Shown here piece after piece: positions 60,066-64,000 of a stretch of 64,000 nt of DNA. The DNA is taken from NCBI GenBank assembly GCA_036488725.1, contig DASXHD010000003.1:1-64000 (forward strand). Direction: 5' to 3'. The stretch's first letter is position 1. Each line of letters begins with the position of its first letter. Under the pieces are notes generated by a model. That model was not told the origin of the DNA. It saw nothing but the letters and a program-made list of their open reading frames with translations, and searched no databases. The DNA is from DASXHD01 sp036488725 (GTDB lineage Bacteria; Myxococcota_A; Polyangia; Polyangiales; Polyangiaceae). Position numbers and translations under genes: made by a program.

Positions 60066-63000
60066 TCACGCCGAAGCGAGCTCGGAGCTCTGCGGCGGCG
60101 CTTGCTCACGCGTCGCCTTCGTGTCGAACGTCAGATAGATGACCGGCGTCGTGAAGAGCGTGAGCGCCTGCGAAACGATGAGCCCGCCGATGATCGCGAG
60201 ACCGAGCGGCCGCCGGAGCTCCGAGCCCATGCCGCCGCCGATCGCGAGCGGCATCGCGCCGAGCAGGGCGGCGAGCGTCGTCATCATGATCGGGCGAAAA
60301 CGAAGGAGACACGCCTCGTGGATCGCGTCGCGCGACGAGAGCCCGCGCTCGCGCTCGGCTTCGATCGCGAAGTCGACCATCATGATCGCGTTCTTCTTCA
60401 CGATGCCGATGAGCAAGATGATTCCGATGAGCGCGATGACGCTGAGCTCGGTGCCGGTGATGAGCAGCGCGAGGAGCGCGCCGACGCCCGCGGACGGAAG
60501 CGTCGAGAGGATCGTGATCGGGTGCACCCAGCTCTCGTAAAGAACGCCGAGAACGACGTAGACGCAGCCGAGCGCGAAGAGCACGAGGATCGGCTCGCTC
60601 GAGAGCGACGACGCGAACACCTCCGCCGTGCCGGAGAACGCGCCGTGCACGCTCGCGGGTAGCCCCACGCTCGCTTCGGCGCCGTGGATTTCTGCGACCG
60701 CGTCGCCGAGCGCTTTTCCCGGCGCGAGGTTGAACGAGAGCGTCACCGACGGAAATTGTCCTTCGTGCGTCACGGCGAGCGGCGTCTCGGATTGCGAGGT
60801 CTTCGCGAACGCGCCGAGCGGCACGAGGTTCGTCGGCGGTGGCACCGTCGCTTGGGCCGTCCCAGTCGCAGTCGGCGCGGGGACTGCGGCGCCGAAGTAC
60901 ATGTCGTCGATCGCCTTGGGGTCCTGGTAGCTCGGCATGACGTCGAGCACGACGTGATACTGGTTGAGCGGCGAATAAATGATCGTGAGCTGGCGCTGCC
61001 CGAAGGCGTCGTAGAGCGTGTCGTCGATCGTCTGCATCGAGAGCCCGAGGCGCGCCGCGGTGTCCCGGTCGACGTTCACTTGGAGCTCGAGGCCCGCGGT
61101 TTGCTGATCGCTCGCGGCGTCTTTCAGCGCGGGGAGCTTCTTCATCGCGCCGAGCATCTTGGGCGCGAACGTTCGAAGCTCGTTCAAGTCCGCGCTCTGC
61201 AGCGTGTACTGATATTGCGTGCGCGAGAAACGACCGCCGACACGCACGTCTTGAACGGCCTGCAAGTAGAGCGTGATGCCTTCGATCTTGCCGAGCTTCT
61301 TCCGCAAGTCGGCGATGACTTGATCGGCCGAGTGTTTGCGCTGCGACTTCGGCTTGAGGCCGACGAAGAAGGTGCCGGTGTTGATCATGCCGCCGCCGGG
61401 CCCGCTGCCGATGAACGAGACGAAGCGGTCGATGTCCGGGTCGTTCTTGACGATCGTGTTGAGCTCTTCGGTGCGCTGGCGCATCGCTTCGAAGGACGTG
61501 TCTTGCGGCGCTTGCGCGAAGCCCATGAGAAGGCCCGTGTCCTGCTGCGGGAAGAGCCCTTTCGGCAGGTACAAGAAGAGCGCCACCGAAACCCCGATGC
61601 TCGCGAGCGTCACCATGATCATGGTGATTTTGTGCCCGAGCGCCCAGGTGACGCCGCGGTCGTAGCCCCGGAGCATCCACTCGAAGAAGCGTTCGGAGTA
61701 GTGGTAGGCGCGCCCGTGTTTTTCGTCTTGCGGACGTCGCAAGAGGCGCGAGGCCATCATCGGCGTGAGCGTGAGCGAGAGGACCGCCGAGAGCGCGATC
61801 GCGATGCCGAGCGTCACCGCCATCTCGCGGAAGAGACGCCCGACGATGCCGCCCATGAAAAAGATCGGGGTGAAGACGGCGAGGAGCGAAACGGTGATCG
61901 AAATGATCGTGAAGCCGATTTCCTTCGCCCCCATGAGCGCGGCCTCGATGGGCGGGTGACCCTGCTCGACGTAGCGCTGGATGTTTTCGGTCACGACGAT
62001 CGCGTCGTCGACGACGAAGCCGGTCGAGACAGTGAGCGCCATCAGCGACAGGTTGTCGATGCTGTACCCGAGCACGTACATGAACGCGAACGTGCCGATG
62101 AGCGAGAGCGGCACGGCGATGCTCGGCACCGCGGTCGCCCGCACCGAGCGCAAGAACCCGAAGACGACGATGATGACCAGCAAGATGCTGATCTCCATCG
62201 CGTGCTCGACGTCGTGAACCGAGGCTTCGATCGTCTGCGTGCGGTCGATCGTGATGCGCGTGTCGATGTCGCGCGAGATCGATTTTTCGATCGACGGCAG
62301 GAGGGTGCGCACGCGCTGGTTGGTCTCGAGGATGTTCGCGCCGGGCTGGCGGCGGATGATGACGAGCACCGCGCGCGTGCCGGTCTCCCACGCGGCGACG
62401 CGCTCGTTCTCGACGCTGTCCTCGACTTGCGCGACGTCGGCAAGCTTGACCGTGCCCTCGGCGCTCTGGCGAATCACGATTTGGCCGAATTGATCGGCGC
62501 GCGTGATCTGATCGCTCGCCTCGATCGACTGCGCCATGCCGCCACCTTGGAGCGCGCCATGTGGTTGTGAGGCGGTCGCGTTGGTGATGGCCGCGCGCAC
62601 GTCCTCGTAGGAGAGGTTCGCGCCGGCGAGCGCGACCGGGTCGATGCGCACGCGCACCGCGGGCTGCTGCCCGCCGCCGACCGTCACCTGCCCGACGCCG
62701 GGGACCTGCGCGATTTTTTGCGCGAGGATCGTGTTGGCCTGCTCGAAGACGCTCGAGAGCTGAATCGTCTTCGACGTGAGCGACAGGACCATGATGGGCG
62801 AGTCGGCCGGGTTGATTTTGCGGAACGTGGGCCGCTGCGGGAGGTTCGGAGGGAGCTCGCCCGACGCCGCGGCGATCGCGGCTTGCACGTCGCGCGCGGC
62901 GGCGTCGACGTCGCGGCTCAAATCGAATTGCAGCGTGATTTGCGTCGATCCGAGCGTGCTCGACGACGTGATCTCGGTCACGCCGGCGATGCGGCCGAAG

Positions 63001-63209
63001 CGTCGCTCGAGCGGCGTCGCGACCGCCGACGCCATCGTCTCGGGGCTCGCGCCGGGGAGCGACGCGCTGACCGAGAGCGTCGGAAAATCCACGCGCGGCA
63101 GCGGCGCGACCGGCAGCTCGAAATACGCGAGCATGCCCGCGAAGAAGAGCGCGAGCGCGAGCAGCGTCGTCGCCGTCGGCCGGCGGATGAACGGCTGCGA
63201 GATCGTCAC
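60066..63209 (-). CDS. RND efflux transporter inner-membrane subunit (MdtC-like)
   Basis: A 1047-residue resistance-nodulation-division pump. The GTG start at 63209 gives the usual N-terminus (ISQPFIRRPTATTLLALALF, then PVAPLPRVDFPTLSVSASLPG). Two halves, each with membrane bundles and large periplasmic loops, are visible. TM4 has the proton-relay STGFVVDDAIVVTENI, and the second half ends VVLGVLYESWVHPITILSTLP and IGIVKKNAIMMVDFAIEAE. It fits the heteromultimeric MdtB/MdtC group, supported by a second RND subunit upstream that it overlaps as GTGA. Substrates are probably drugs or bile-salt-like compounds, powered by the proton gradient. Confidence 0.93.
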   Translation of the reverse strand: MTISQPFIRRPTATTLLALALFFAGMLAYFELPVAPLPRVDFPTLSVSASLPGASPETMASAVATPLERRFGRIAGVTEITSSSTLGSTQITLQFDLSRDVDAAARDVQAAIAAASGELPPNLPQRPTFRKINPADSPIMVLSLTSKTIQLSSVFEQANTILAQKIAQVPGVGQVTVGGGQQPAVRVRIDPVALAGANLSYEDVRAAITNATASQPHGALQGGGMAQSIEASDQITRADQFGQIVIRQSAEGTVKLADVAQVEDSVENERVAAWETGTRAVLVIIRRQPGANILETNQRVRTLLPSIEKSISRDIDTRITIDRTQTIEASVHDVEHAMEISILLVIIVVFGFLRSVRATAVPSIAVPLSLIGTFAFMYVLGYSIDNLSLMALTVSTGFVVDDAIVVTENIQRYVEQGHPPIEAALMGAKEIGFTIISITVSLLAVFTPIFFMGGIVGRLFREMAVTLGIAIALSAVLSLTLTPMMASRLLRRPQDEKHGRAYHYSERFFEWMLRGYDRGVTWALGHKITMIMVTLASIGVSVALFLYLPKGLFPQQDTGLLMGFAQAPQDTSFEAMRQRTEELNTIVKNDPDIDRFVSFIGSGPGGGMINTGTFFVGLKPKSQRKHSADQVIADLRKKLGKIEGITLYLQAVQDVRVGGRFSRTQYQYTLQSADLNELRTFAPKMLGAMKKLPALKDAASDQQTAGLELQVNVDRDTAARLGLSMQTIDDTLYDAFGQRQLTIIYSPLNQYHVVLDVMPSYQDPKAIDDMYFGAAVPAPTATGTAQATVPPPTNLVPLGAFAKTSQSETPLAVTHEGQFPSVTLSFNLAPGKALGDAVAEIHGAEASVGLPASVHGAFSGTAEVFASSLSSEPILVLFALGCVYVVLGVLYESWVHPITILSTLPSAGVGALLALLITGTELSVIALIGIILLIGIVKKNAIMMVDFAIEAERERGLSSRDAIHEACLLRFRPIMMTTLAALLGAMPLAIGGGMGSELRRPLGLAIIGGLIVSQALTLFTTPVIYLTFDTKATREQAPPQSSELASA

Positions 63210-64000
63210 GCGAGCTCCGCGGCGGCGTCGTGGCTCCGACGACGCGCGAAGCGCAAGCGAAGGCCGTCCATGTAGAGGTAGATGACGGGCGTCGTGTAGA
63301 GCGTGAGGATTTGCGAGACCATCAGGCCGCCGACGATCGCGATGCCCATCGGCCGCCGGAGCTCGGAGCCGGTGCCCGTGCCGAACGCGAGCGGAATCGC
63401 GCCGAGGAGCGCGGCCATCGTCGTCATCATGATCGGCCGAAAGCGCAGCAAGCACGCTTGATGGATGGCGTCCTCGGGCGACTTGCCTTGTTCGCGCTCG
63501 GCCTCGAGGGCGAAGTCGATCATCATGATGGCGTTCTTTTTCACGATGCCGATGAGAAGGACGATGCCGATGAGCGCGATGACGTCGAACTCGTGACCGG
63601 TCACGAGGAGCGCGAGCGCGGCGCCGACGCCGGCGGACGGGAGCGTCGAGAGAATCGTGATCGGGTGGATGAAGCTCTCGTAGAGAACGCCGAGGACGAT
63701 GTAGACCGTGATGAGCGCGGCGAGGATGAGGAACGGCTCGGTCGCGAGCGACGTGGTGAACGCGGCCGCGGTGCCGCGAAAACCCGCGTGGACGCTCGGC
63801 GGCAGACCGATGTGCTGCTCGGCGGCGTGCACGGCGGCGATCGCGGCGCCGAGCGACGAGCCCTTCGCGGTGTCGAACGAAAGGGTGACCGACGGGAACT
63901 GCCCTTCGTGCGCGATCACGACCGGCGAGCTCGTCTGGTCGACGCGCGCGAACGCCGAGAGCTGCACGAGCCCGCCGCTCTGCGTCCGCAGATAGATCTG
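63206..64000 (-). CDS. RND efflux transporter subunit (MdtB-like), C-terminal part cut by window end
   Basis: The last 264 residues of a second RND pump subunit; the 5' part lies beyond the window. The part present has PVVIAHEGQFPSVTLSFD, then ITVYIVLGVLYESFIHP, LLIGIVKKNAIMMIDFALEA and LLRFRPIMMTTMAALLGA, ending with a basic tail. It is close to the downstream subunit but distinct, as in MdtB/MdtC pairs. A membrane-fusion protein gene is expected further upstream, outside the window. Confidence 0.93.
   Translation of the reverse strand, partial: QIYLRTQSGGLVQLSAFARVDQTSSPVVIAHEGQFPSVTLSFDTAKGSSLGAAIAAVHAAEQHIGLPPSVHAGFRGTAAAFTTSLATEPFLILAALITVYIVLGVLYESFIHPITILSTLPSAGVGAALALLVTGHEFDVIALIGIVLLIGIVKKNAIMMIDFALEAEREQGKSPEDAIHQACLLRFRPIMMTTMAALLGAIPLAFGTGTGSELRRPMGIAIVGGLMVSQILTLYTTPVIYLYMDGLRLRFARRRSHDAAAELA

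Overview
This is a very GC-rich chromosomal window that looks like a myxobacterium (Myxococcota, Polyangia-type). The clues are the many exported lipoproteins whose lipobox cysteine is followed by Asp/Ala/Pro-rich linkers, a eukaryote-like Ser/Thr kinase, 4-hydroxyphenylpyruvate dioxygenase, pyruvate phosphate dikinase, a hybrid histidine kinase, and short gaps with many 4-bp gene overlaps. Taxonomy is inferred from gene style; no rRNA gene is present. I see no tRNA, rRNA, CRISPR array or prophage.

Layout. 1-3.5 kb: two LuxR-type regulators, hpd and a lipoprotein. 3.6-7 kb (minus strand): kinase, small lipoprotein and ferritin-like diiron protein. 7-12 kb: pyrG, a SecD-P1-head membrane protein, and a MEDS sensor with a hybrid histidine kinase. 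12-15 kb: a frameshifted gene, then a radical SAM/SPASM enzyme, a second small lipoprotein and a second ferritin-like protein, then cupin and epimerase genes. 16-24 kb: two minus-strand operons of lipoproteins and small enzymes (M14 carboxypeptidase, GNAT), then a phosphoesterase and a YkgJ-type protein. 24-31.5 kb: ArsR/SRPBCC pair and more lipoproteins. 31.5-34.2 kb: a patch of broken genes. 34-41 kb: small exported proteins, a SUFU-domain protein, membrane proteins and a glycosyltransferase. 41-46 kb: SDR enzyme and a three-gene HEAT/propeller/membrane-protein operon. 46-51 kb: mutL, then broken accessory genes and a RAYT transposase. 51-58 kb: ppdK-miaA and a membrane/GldG-like cluster. 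60-64 kb: two RND pump subunits, the second cut by the window edge.

The best candidate for an undescribed system is the repeated pair 'Pro/Thr-rich lipoprotein + ferritin-like diiron protein' (3579-4705 and 13813-15001). The two ferritin-like proteins keep the same E...ExxH...E...ExxH ligand pattern with almost the same spacing. The two lipoproteins share AC-R-x-ES after the lipobox and an N-M-P motif near the C-terminus. One copy sits directly behind a Ser/Thr kinase, the other directly behind a radical SAM/SPASM peptide-modifying-type enzyme.

A second window-wide signal is promoter layout. At least eleven genes carry a TANNNT/C hexamer exactly 6 nt before the start codon and no Shine-Dalgarno, as expected for leaderless mRNAs. 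Inside operons, starts very often overlap the preceding stop as GTGA, TTGA or ATGA.

At least five accessory genes are frameshifted while core genes (pyrG, mutL, ppdK, miaA, hpd) are intact. Real decay is therefore more likely than uniformly poor sequence, but raw reads would be needed to tell.
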